Below are positions 45,353 to 53,424 of a stretch of DNA of 64,000 nt, one piece after another (position 1 is the first letter of the stretch; every line of letters begins with the position of its first letter). The DNA is from JAKQHY01 sp034429475 (GTDB lineage Bacteria > Chloroflexota > Anaerolineae > B4-G1 > SLSP01). The notes below the pieces were generated by a model. The model ran no database searches. It was not told the origin of the DNA and was given only the letters and a program-made list of their open reading frames with translations. Made by a program: the position numbers and the translations under genes. The stretch covers positions 1 through 64,000 of the forward strand of contig DAOUGD010000296.1 in assembly GCA_034429475.1 (NCBI GenBank), written 5' to 3'.

Positions 45353-47149
45353 TTACGCCGCTGGTGCCGCTTCTCCATCGCCAACGTCGCCATGCCATAA
45401 CCGCTGCATTTCCTCGCACGTTTCTAGCAACTCGTCCAGCTTGCCCTCCGCTGCGATCCGGCCATCTTTGAGGACGATGATGTGATCGGCGCGGCGCAGC
45501 GCCGGGCGCCGGTGCGAGACGACCAGGCACGTGGCCTCCCGCCGCTCGAAAACGCGCTCCCACAACGTGCGCTCGGTCTCTACGTCGAGCGCGCTGGAGA
45601 GATCGTCGAAGACCAGCAGCTCGGGCGTGCGCGCGAACATCCGCGCTGCCGCCGCCCGCTGCGCCTGCCCGCCGGACAGTCGCACGCCGCGCGGCCCTAC
45701 CAGCGTATCCAGTCCTTCCGGCAGAATGGCGACGTCCTCCTCCAACACCGCCGCGCGCAGCGCGGCCTCGAGATCCACCGCGCTTTCGGGCAAGCCCATC
45801 AACACGTTGTCGCGCAACGTCTCGCTGAACAGCGCGGGCGCTTGCGCCGTGTAGGCGCTGCGCGGCGGGACGAAGAATGTCGCCGGGTCCTCCACAAGCG
45901 CCCCATTCCAGCGCACCTCACCCGCCTGTTTGGGCAGGAGGCCCAGCAAGACGCGCAGCAACGTCGTCTTCCCCGACCCCACGCGCCCGGTCACGACAGT
46001 GAACGTCCCCCGTTTCACAGTCAGGGAGATAGCTTCGATGCCATGCCCTGTATCTGGGTAGACGTAACGCAACCCTGCGACGCTCAGGGTGTCCAGGCAC
46101 TGCGCCTCAGACTTGGCGACGCATGGGACTTCGGGCAGCGCGCCGCGTTGGTAGACCGGGTGATGCTCGACCAGCGCCTTGGGCGGTGCGTCCGGTTGCA
46201 GTTCGAGCAGGCGATGGATGGAGACGGCCTGGGTCTGGTAGTCCGACAGAAAACTGCCCAGGTTCGCCGGGAACTCGATGATCGCGGTGAGGTAGGTCAC
46301 GAAGAGCGCAAACTCGCCCACCGTGAAGGGATTGACCGGGTCGCGCATGGCCTGTCCTGCGAGCAACAACACCAGTCCCAGGGCCAGGTCGGTGATGTTA
46401 TTGAAGGCCCAGCGGATCAAGGCCATGAAGAGGGTGAACTTCACCTCCGCCTTGCGGCGCGACTCGCTCAGGCCGTGCAGGTGTCCGGCGACGGCGGACT
46501 CGGCGTCGGCGACTTTGATCGCCTGCACTGCGTCCAACACTTCCCCCAGGAAGCCGGTGACGGCGCTGGTGGCTTCGCGCCGGGCGTGATCGTAGCGCAG
46601 CACCCGCGCCCATGAGACTTGCACGATGAACACCATCGCCAGCATCGGCAGCACCACCACCAGCGTGATGCGCCAGTGGATGGACAGCATGATGGTCAGG
46701 GCGACGACGGCGAAGAGCAGGTGGCCGGTCAGGAAAGGCAACCAGCTCGGCCAGTCGGCCAGTTCCATCACGTCATCGTCCAGCCGATTGAGCACGTCGC
46801 CCGCGGCCAGCGGCAGCCGGTCTGCGCCCGGCCGCTTCAGGATGTTGGCGACGATGTTGCGGCGCAGCAGCGCCCAGCCGTGGCAGCGGAAGGTCTCCTC
46901 GCCATAGATGCGCGTGAGATAGACCAGGGCGCGGCCTGCCTCGACCGCCGCCAGCAGCCCTAACAGCCCCCACACGCCGACCGCCGCCGGCGCCGCGCCG
47001 CTCAAGTGGTCAAAAAACGCCTGGATGAGCAGGCCGGGGAGCACGTTGCTGCCGAACAAGACAACGTACAGCGCGCCAAACTGCAAGTAGGCGCGCGGTT
47101 GAAAGCGAATCAACTGCCAGGTTGCAGCCCATGTGGATAAGGTCTTCAT
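45353..47149 (-). CDS. ABC exporter half-transporter with degenerate catalytic site
   Basis: 598 aa: six-helix membrane domain (about 1-310) and ATPase domain with GRVGSGKTTLL (Walker A), LSGGQAQRAAAARMF (signature) and LLVFDDLSSALD (Walker B). The catalytic Glu after Walker B is replaced by Asp, as in the degenerate subunit of heterodimeric exporters such as BmrCD or TM287/288. ATG 47149 overlaps the upstream half-transporter's stop by ATGA. A longer open frame upstream is a shadow of that gene. The substrate (drug, lipid or peptide) is unknown. Confidence 0.9.
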   Translation of the reverse strand: MKTLSTWAATWQLIRFQPRAYLQFGALYVVLFGSNVLPGLLIQAFFDHLSGAAPAAVGVWGLLGLLAAVEAGRALVYLTRIYGEETFRCHGWALLRRNIVANILKRPGADRLPLAAGDVLNRLDDDVMELADWPSWLPFLTGHLLFAVVALTIMLSIHWRITLVVVLPMLAMVFIVQVSWARVLRYDHARREATSAVTGFLGEVLDAVQAIKVADAESAVAGHLHGLSESRRKAEVKFTLFMALIRWAFNNITDLALGLVLLLAGQAMRDPVNPFTVGEFALFVTYLTAIIEFPANLGSFLSDYQTQAVSIHRLLELQPDAPPKALVEHHPVYQRGALPEVPCVAKSEAQCLDTLSVAGLRYVYPDTGHGIEAISLTVKRGTFTVVTGRVGSGKTTLLRVLLGLLPKQAGEVRWNGALVEDPATFFVPPRSAYTAQAPALFSETLRDNVLMGLPESAVDLEAALRAAVLEEDVAILPEGLDTLVGPRGVRLSGGQAQRAAAARMFARTPELLVFDDLSSALDVETERTLWERVFERREATCLVVSHRRPALRRADHIIVLKDGRIAAEGKLDELLETCEEMQRLWHGDVGDGEAAPAA

Positions 47150-48912
47150 GCGAGCGCCTCCTCCAATCCGGTGCGCAACAGGCCGGAGAATCGCGAGTGG
47201 GGATCGGCGGCCAGCGCAGCGCGCGCGCCGTACTCGATCACCTGACCGCCCTCCAGGATCATGATGGCATCGGCGCGTTGCACGGTGCGCAGCCGGTGGG
47301 CGATGACGATGGCGGTGCGGTCTGCCAGCAGCAGGTCCACCGCGCGCTCGACCCGTTGTTCCGTCGCCGGGTCCAACCGGGACGAGGCTTCGTCGAGGAT
47401 GATCAGGTCGGGAGCGCGGAGGAAGATGCGCGCCAGGGCCAACAACTGCGCCTGCCCCGCCGATAATCCATGGCTGCCCGTTTGCAGCACCGTATCCAAC
47501 CCGGCGGGCAGCGATTGATACCACGGCCAGAGTCCCAACGTGCGCAACGCTTCGAGCAGCCGGGCGTCGGCGAAGCCGGACTTGAACAGCGTCAGATTGT
47601 CGCGCACGGTGGCCCGGAACAACTGCACGTCCTGCGTGACCAGGCCGACGCGCTGCCGGAGGGCGCCGAGCGTCATCGCGCGCACGTCTGCGCCGCCAAG
47701 CCGGATCGTCCCCTGGATGGGGTCGTAAAGCCGGAAGAGCAAGCGCGAGAGCGTCGTCTTGCCGCTGCCGGTCCGCCCTAGCAGCCCCAGCACCTTGCCC
47801 GGTTCCAGAGCAAACGAGACTTGCTGCAACACCGGATCACCCCCATTGCCGGCAGCGTCCGTGTAGTGAAAGCTCACGTCCTCCACCGCCACTGCCAGAG
47901 GCCCCGGCGGCAGCGCGCCCAAGGGCTGCGGCGCTTCGACCACCGCGGGCTTGAGCGCCAGCAGTTCTTCCACGCGCGCGATACTGGCGCTGGCCTGTTG
48001 CAGTTCGTCAATCCGATGGCGAATCGCGTTCATCGGACTTTCCATCTGCCCCACGTAACCAAAGATGAGATAAACCGTCCCCAGGGTTGCGCGGCCGTTG
48101 GTGAAGAGCCACGCGCCCACCGCCAGCACGGCGATCTTGGCGGCCAGCGTGACCAGCCATACAGCATCGAAACTCACGCCCTGCATCACCATAGCCTTGA
48201 TCCAGCTCTGCGACACGCGGCGCATCAGGGTGTACAAGCGGCGCATCACGTAGGCTTCGCCGCCGTTGGCGCGGATGTCTTCCGTGCCGGAAAGTCGCTC
48301 GCCGAAGAAACCGGAGAGGTCGGCCGAAGTCTGCCGCACCTCACCCCAGGCGCGCGTCAGCGGACGGCGCGCTGCCCCCAGGGCCAAAAAGGCGCAAACG
48401 GCATACCCACCGCCGACCAGTCCCGCCCGCCAATCTTCCCTGAACAGCAGCGCCACGATCCCCAACGCGAGCAGCGTGTTGGCGAGCAGCCGCAGCGCCA
48501 TCTCAGAGAAGAATCCGGCCAAGGTGCGGACATCGCCATCAATGCGCTCGATCAGTTCGCCCGGAGTGTGGGCTTTGTGGAAGGACATATCCAACTTCAG
48601 ACAGTGGAGGGTCAGGTCGAGGCGCAGGGCATTGGTGGCCTTCCATGCCACCGTCTCGCCCAAGTACGTCAGGTAGAGCGAGATGCCCTGCTCCATCACG
48701 GCGACGACCAGGAACAGCAACGCGCTGCGTCCCAGCGCGGCGGCTTCCGCGCCGGCGCCGACGGCGTCAATAAACGTCCGCAGAATTTGCGGTTTGAACA
48801 GTTGCAGGCCAATGCTGCCCACGAGCAGCGCGGCCAGGAAGAGGACGGTACTCCAGTGTGGCCGGAGATACCGCACCAACAAACGTCCGTAGTGTTTCAG
48901 TGGGATGTTCAA
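47146..48912 (-). CDS. ABC exporter half-transporter with consensus catalytic Glu
   Basis: 588 aa, probably starting at TTG 48912, which has TGGAGGAAC upstream; another TTG at 48936 is open. Membrane domain, then GRTGSGKTTLS (Walker A), LIILDEASSRLD (Walker B with Glu) and a non-canonical signature LSAGQAQ. This complements the partner (45353), which has LSGGQ but Asp at Walker B, so the pair should form one active and one degenerate ATP site. It is translated in tandem with the partner. Confidence 0.9.
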   Translation of the reverse strand: MNIPLKHYGRLLVRYLRPHWSTVLFLAALLVGSIGLQLFKPQILRTFIDAVGAGAEAAALGRSALLFLVVAVMEQGISLYLTYLGETVAWKATNALRLDLTLHCLKLDMSFHKAHTPGELIERIDGDVRTLAGFFSEMALRLLANTLLALGIVALLFREDWRAGLVGGGYAVCAFLALGAARRPLTRAWGEVRQTSADLSGFFGERLSGTEDIRANGGEAYVMRRLYTLMRRVSQSWIKAMVMQGVSFDAVWLVTLAAKIAVLAVGAWLFTNGRATLGTVYLIFGYVGQMESPMNAIRHRIDELQQASASIARVEELLALKPAVVEAPQPLGALPPGPLAVAVEDVSFHYTDAAGNGGDPVLQQVSFALEPGKVLGLLGRTGSGKTTLSRLLFRLYDPIQGTIRLGGADVRAMTLGALRQRVGLVTQDVQLFRATVRDNLTLFKSGFADARLLEALRTLGLWPWYQSLPAGLDTVLQTGSHGLSAGQAQLLALARIFLRAPDLIILDEASSRLDPATEQRVERAVDLLLADRTAIVIAHRLRTVQRADAIMILEGGQVIEYGARAALAADPHSRFSGLLRTGLEEALA

Positions 48913-48936
48913 AGTTCCTCCAGAAATTTCGAACAA

Positions 48937-49382
48937 CGGCCATGCAGCACTTGCTCAAGCCAGGTGCAACGCACTTGATGGTGCTCTCAAGCACCGTGTT
49001 TGACGCCAAGTTTCTGGCTAAGTCAAGCAAGTGCGTCACACCTTTGAGGCAAGAGGCCACCAATGGCTAACTTGCGCGCCGACTTGGGACAAGCGGCATG
49101 GCAGAGTCGTTGTTGAAATCTGGAAGACTTTTACGGGGTAGCGAATGAGGAGAAACTAAGCCTGCGCCCTACCCGGAGTCCGGCGAACAAGACAACGCGC
49201 AAATAGGGTGGTTGCATCGTGAAATGTTAACATCTTGTTCACCTTTTCCTTAGGATATAGCGCTTAAGAACGCAAAAATTGTACCCTCAACCGCGCGATT
49301 GTCAATTGTCGCGGCGCACCTGCCGGCGGGAGAATGATAAAGCGCGGCCTCCATAGCGGGGGCTTTTGCGGTGGGAAACGGG
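48937..49382. other. intergenic region, no gene recognised
   Basis: About 450 bases upstream of the exporter operon and downstream of the helicase gene. It contains GCACTTGCTCAAG/CAAGCAAGTGCG-type inverted words (48950-49035) and an AT-rich stretch at 49220-49300 that probably holds the exporter promoter. Short frames here show no recognisable protein. Confidence 0.5.
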
Positions 49383-52300
49383 CTATCCCCCCCATCCCTC
49401 GCTACACACCACGTAAGACAACGTCTCGTTTTCTTCGCCGTGCGCGCGCTCCGGGTGCGGCAGGGCGTCCAGCCCGTGAAGATGGTACAGTTGGGTCAAG
49501 GCTTCCAGGAGGGCGCGGCCGGTCAGCCCTTCGCGGCGCAGGCGGTTGAGGGCGGCGCGCACGGCCGGGCGGGCGAGGGGGCGCTGAAAAGCTTCGTCTA
49601 AGACAGCGATCTGCGGGCGCAGGGCCGCGTCGCTTTCGGCGTACAGGAGGCGCAACTCGGCCTGGACGTAGCGCTGCGCCGGGGTCGCGGCCCGCGTGTG
49701 CTGCTGCTCGGCTTGCCGGGCCTGGGCCTCGCGGTCGAAGGCGCGCTTGACCTGCATGACGGCGGCGTTATGGTCGGCGGGCAAGGGGGCGGCGGGCGTG
49801 TCCGGCGCGCATTTCAGCAGGGCGAGAATGCGCGGCGCGTCCCGTGTGACGATCTCGCCCCGCTCGTCCACCAGGATGAGCTGCCGGTAGCGCCCGGCGC
49901 GGCAGAAGACGACCGCGCCCGCGCGCTCGTTGGCGCGCCCGCAGCGGACGCCGTCCCGCAACTCGGTGATGCGGCGATAGAGCGCCGGGTTATCTTCCCG
50001 CACCTGACGGACGATTTCCAGCGCCTCGTTCATGTCCACGAATTCGTCGCCGTCGTCCTCTTCGTAGCCCTGGAGGTCGCCCCGCGCGTAAATGGCGTAC
50101 AGGGCCTCGGCGTTGAGGCGCTCGTCGGGGGCCAGGATGGCCGCGTCTTCGCCGATGGTGTCGTGGATTTCCTGGATGCGCTGCGCCAGCCGTTCCTGTA
50201 ACCCCAGGTGTTGCTCCAGCGCCTTTTCCGGCAGAAAGTTGTAGGCGCGGATGCGGTCGTGCGCGGAGCCGATGCGGTCAATGCGCCCCAACCGCTGGAT
50301 GAGGCGCACGGGGTTCCAGTGCAGGTCGTAGTTGATGACGTGGTCGCAGTCCTGAAGGTTGAGACCCTCGGAGAGGACGTCGGTGGCAATCAGGGTGTCA
50401 ATTTCGGGCAGTCCGGCCAGCGGAAGCTGGGGGTTTGCCTGCGGCGCAAAGCGGGCGACGATCTGGGCCTTGCTCTTGTCGCGGCTGTAGATGACTTCGA
50501 CTTTGCTCTCACACCCGGCCCCTTCCTTCGCTGCGCTCAGGACAGGCTTCCTACCGGGAGAGGGGAGTGTAACGAGGTGATCGTAGAGGTACTGCGCGGT
50601 GTCGGCGTATTGGGTGAAGATGAGCACTTTACGCCCGTGAAGCGCCGGTCGAGCCAACAGCGCTTGCAGCGTGTGCAGTTTCGCGTCCCGCTCCGGGGTG
50701 ATGTCCGCCACGCGGGCGAGCATCTGGCGCAGGAGGCCGATGTCGCGCGTGATGTCGGCGCGCAGGGCCGCCAGGTTGAAATCGGCGGGGACGTAGCGCC
50801 CGGCGACCTGCGCCAGGGCGTCGAAGAGCGCCTGTTCCTCGTCCTGATCCGATTCGTAGAGCAACTGCTGCGCTTCCTCGCCGGCGGCGATAATCCCCTG
50901 ATCCAGCGCGTGGATAAACAGCTCGTGCATGCGCAGGATGCGCCGCGCGGTCTCGCGGAAGGCGTGGACGCTGGATTCCAGCCGTTTGAAGAGCATCACG
51001 CGCAGCAGCCCGCGCAGGTTGGCCCCGGCCCGTTGGAGTTCGGCGTAGGGGGATTGGGTCTGTTTGGCGCGCTTGACGTAGCGCCACAGGCCGTAACGGG
51101 CAAAGGTCAGGGCCGCGCCGTCATTCCCAGAGTCCGGCGGGGTCAAATAGCCGCGCAGTTCGTCGTAAAAGCCGCCATACGTGGCTTCGATGCTGTAGCT
51201 GATCGTTTCCAGTGCGCGTTGGGGGAAGAATTGCTGCCGCCCCGCCACTTTGACGTAGGCCCGGCGCGCGCCGGTTTGGTAGGGCGCGCAGTCATCGGGA
51301 TCCACGCGCTGCCCGGTTTCCGCGTCGTACCCGTACCAGCGCAGGATGTGCGCGCGCGTGCGGCGGATGAGGACGTGAGACAGCAGGTCGGGCAGCCGTT
51401 TCTGGCCGTCTTCCACCGCCTTGAAGTAGGCGCGCAGGTTCGGCGGGTCTATCGGCAGTTGCGTCACCTCGGCGGGGTGGAACAGCTTGAGCTGGTGATA
51501 AATGTCCCACACGGATTGGTTGCGGGGGGTGGCGGTGAGGAGGACGACGCGCCGGTCGCCCGCCGCCAGGTAGCTCTGCAAGACGCGATAGCGCTGGCTC
51601 TCGGTGTGACGGAAGTGGTGGCTCTCGTCCACCAGCACAAAATCCCGGTAACGGTAGCGTTCATCGTGCAACAGCCAATCCGCGCCGCGTTGATCGTCCT
51701 CGCGCAGCATCCCCAACGAGAGCACGCGCGCGTTGAGCTGGTAGGCCTCGTTATAATGTTCCCACATCTCCACCAGGGGCGCGGGGCAGACGATGAGGGC
51801 GCGCGCCCGGTCGTGACGCTCGAAGTGTTTGACGATGGCCGCGCCGATGTAGGACTTGCCCAGGCCGACGACGTCGGCGACGAAGCAGCCGCCGTACTGC
51901 CGGATCATCTGCACGGCCTGGCGGACGGCGCGCTCCTGAAATTCGGTGAGGACGGCGGTGATGTCGTCTTGCCACAGGAGGTCGGCAGGGGCCGCGCCTT
52001 CCAATTGATCGCGCACCAGCTCGTAGAGGGTCTTCAGGTAGACTTCGTAGGGCGTGACCTGTGCCAGCGGCCAGGATTGGCGCAGTTCTTGCATCAGGTG
52101 CGCCTCGAAGTCCTGCGCCTCGGCCCACAGCGCCTCAAACCAACGGGTCAGTTCGGCGTGATTGTCGTTGCCCGGCACCAGCACGTTGAGTTCGGTGTTG
52201 GCGGCGATGCCGGAGAGGGTGAAGTTGCTCGACCCGACCACGGCGATGCCCCGCTCGTGACGCGGCACGGGGCGGCCCTGGGCGTCGAAGAGCGGGGCAT

Positions 52301-52754
52301 AGTCGAAGATGTAGGCTTTGGCGTGCAGGCGGCCCTGGGTGTAGACGCGCACCTTGAGCCGCCCGGACTCGATCAGGCTCACCAACGCGCCGACCAACTG
52401 CGCGGCGGCGTCGGTCTGATCCATGCGCGCGGCGGTCTGGCCGATGGCGGCGGCGGTGGCCGCGGCGGCGGCGTCCCTCTGGGCGCGGCCGGGATACTGG
52501 AGCGTTTCGGCAGCGTTTTGGATCTGTTCCAGGCGGCGGTAGCCCTCGGCGATCTGCTCGATGGTCTCGCGGCTGGAGGTGTTGCCGATGAGCAGCCGCA
52601 GTTCGCGGACGTTCTCCAACTGATCGGCCACGGCTTCCAGCCCGGAGAGGAAGAAGTAGCCGACGGCAAACTTGGCCGACTGGCTGCCGGGCAGAATTTC
52701 CTTGATCTTGTCCACCAACCGCACGGCGCGGTTATCTATGATGTCGTGGGGCAT
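49383..52754 (-). CDS. PLD-nuclease / SNF2-like helicase (defence or restriction)
   Basis: 1123 aa from ATG 52754, preceded by AAAGGAG. The N-terminal phospholipase-D-like domain has RLHAKAYIF (about 142-150) and GIAVVGSSNFTLSG. The helicase has motif I DVVGLGKSYIG (about 295-305), DESHHF (motif II), LLTATPRNQS (III), DVLSEGLNLQDCDHVINYD (V) and RLIQRLGRIDRIGS (VI). Such fused proteins cut foreign DNA when paired with a methyltransferase. The methyltransferase gene lies upstream on the same strand, with a small GxxExxY gene between. A block of about 20 residues (PSPGRKPVLSAAKEGAGCES) looks like translated repeat DNA. Confidence 0.85.
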   Translation of the reverse strand: MPHDIIDNRAVRLVDKIKEILPGSQSAKFAVGYFFLSGLEAVADQLENVRELRLLIGNTSSRETIEQIAEGYRRLEQIQNAAETLQYPGRAQRDAAAAATAAAIGQTAARMDQTDAAAQLVGALVSLIESGRLKVRVYTQGRLHAKAYIFDYAPLFDAQGRPVPRHERGIAVVGSSNFTLSGIAANTELNVLVPGNDNHAELTRWFEALWAEAQDFEAHLMQELRQSWPLAQVTPYEVYLKTLYELVRDQLEGAAPADLLWQDDITAVLTEFQERAVRQAVQMIRQYGGCFVADVVGLGKSYIGAAIVKHFERHDRARALIVCPAPLVEMWEHYNEAYQLNARVLSLGMLREDDQRGADWLLHDERYRYRDFVLVDESHHFRHTESQRYRVLQSYLAAGDRRVVLLTATPRNQSVWDIYHQLKLFHPAEVTQLPIDPPNLRAYFKAVEDGQKRLPDLLSHVLIRRTRAHILRWYGYDAETGQRVDPDDCAPYQTGARRAYVKVAGRQQFFPQRALETISYSIEATYGGFYDELRGYLTPPDSGNDGAALTFARYGLWRYVKRAKQTQSPYAELQRAGANLRGLLRVMLFKRLESSVHAFRETARRILRMHELFIHALDQGIIAAGEEAQQLLYESDQDEEQALFDALAQVAGRYVPADFNLAALRADITRDIGLLRQMLARVADITPERDAKLHTLQALLARPALHGRKVLIFTQYADTAQYLYDHLVTLPSPGRKPVLSAAKEGAGCESKVEVIYSRDKSKAQIVARFAPQANPQLPLAGLPEIDTLIATDVLSEGLNLQDCDHVINYDLHWNPVRLIQRLGRIDRIGSAHDRIRAYNFLPEKALEQHLGLQERLAQRIQEIHDTIGEDAAILAPDERLNAEALYAIYARGDLQGYEEDDGDEFVDMNEALEIVRQVREDNPALYRRITELRDGVRCGRANERAGAVVFCRAGRYRQLILVDERGEIVTRDAPRILALLKCAPDTPAAPLPADHNAAVMQVKRAFDREAQARQAEQQHTRAATPAQRYVQAELRLLYAESDAALRPQIAVLDEAFQRPLARPAVRAALNRLRREGLTGRALLEALTQLYHLHGLDALPHPERAHGEENETLSYVVCSEGWGG
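50505..50575. repeat. repeat-derived insertion within the helicase gene
   Basis: Bases include CCTTCCTTCGCTGCGCTCAG flanked by short complementary arms (CTCTCACACCCGGCC and its partner around GGGAGAGGGG). The same TTCGCTGCGCTCAG core occurs inside the methyltransferase gene at 55738-55751. It is translated in frame without breaking the helicase. Confidence 0.65.
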
Positions 52755-52762
52755 GTTGTCTC

Positions 52763-52864
52763 CTTTGTAACGCAAAGGCGCAGAGATGCAGAGACGCAAA
52801 GAAAAAGAAAAACAGCTTTGCGCCTTAGCGCCTTAGCGTCTTTGCGTTATTCTTCTCTTTGCGT
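52763..52864. repeat. intergenic inverted repeat, family B copy 3
   Basis: AACGCAAAGGCGCAGAGATG and AGACGCAAAG words are followed by the complementary CTTAGCGTCTTTGCGTTA. It separates the helicase from the GxxExxY gene. Confidence 0.75.
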
Positions 52865-52867
52865 TAC

Positions 52868-53248
52868 CTATAATTGATTCACCACGCGATGAATCCCTGC
52901 GCTGACCAGTTTTTCTCCGAAGTTGATCACCAGTCCCAGTTTGAGGCCCATCAGCCGCAAATAGGTGAGTGTCTGCGCGGCAAAGAGGTCGGTGTAGGTG
53001 GTGGTGGCTTTGCACTCAACGATCACCAGGTCGTTGACCAGCACATCCAGGCGTAAGGGGGCGGCGAGGGTCTGGCCTTTGTAGACGATGGGCACGGTTT
53101 TTTGTCGCTCGACGCACATCCCACGGTGTTCCAATTCCCAGACCAGCGCCTCTTCGTAGACGGCTTCCAGCAATCCCGGCCCGCCAAGCGTGCGGTGGAC
53201 TTCGATGGCGGCATCTACAATGACTTTGCTGATTTCGTTTTCTTGCAT
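52868..53248 (-). CDS. GxxExxY protein (PD-(D/E)XK-like fold)
   Basis: 126 aa with the family-defining GLLEAVYEEAL (GxxExxY), RLDVLVNDLVIVECKA (D...E-x-K nuclease-like core) and AAQTLTYLRLMGLKLGLVINFG. These proteins are widespread, resemble PD-(D/E)XK nucleases and have no settled role. It is embedded between repeat copies in the restriction-like cluster and may simply be a passenger. Confidence 0.88.
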   Translation of the reverse strand: MQENEISKVIVDAAIEVHRTLGGPGLLEAVYEEALVWELEHRGMCVERQKTVPIVYKGQTLAAPLRLDVLVNDLVIVECKATTTYTDLFAAQTLTYLRLMGLKLGLVINFGEKLVSAGIHRVVNQL

Positions 53249-53266
53249 GGTCGCTCCTTGATGTTT

Positions 53267-53424
53267 TTTAACGCAAAGGCGCAGAGACGCAAAGCCGCTA
53301 AGGTTTTAACGCAAAGGCGCAGAGACGCAAAGGCGCAGAGACGCAAAGCCGCTAAGGTTTTTTCTTTGCGTCTTAGCGCCTTGGCGTCTTTGCGTTCCCT
53401 CTTTTCTTAGCGCCTTTGCGTTAC
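53267..53424. repeat. intergenic inverted repeat, family B copy 4, expanded
   Basis: Several tandem ACGCAAAGGCGCAGAG units interspersed with CCGCTAAGG on the left, and complementary CTTAGCGCCTTGGCGTCTT units on the right. It is the longest copy in the window, apparently enlarged by tandem duplication, and it reaches the stop codon of the methyltransferase gene. Confidence 0.75.

Noticed and set aside
48767..49063. 98-aa minus-strand frame upstream of the ABC exporter
   Set aside because: Overlaps the exporter start, no recognisable family and no good start site.
50208..52877. 889-aa open frame on the + strand opposite the helicase gene
   Set aside because: It is the antisense shadow of a GC-rich gene; its translation shows no domain, while the minus frame has complete PLD and helicase motifs.
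53267..53424. Possible CRISPR array because of regularly repeated ACGCAAAG units
   Set aside because: Units are short, contiguous and matched by their reverse complement downstream; there are no unique spacers and no cas genes.
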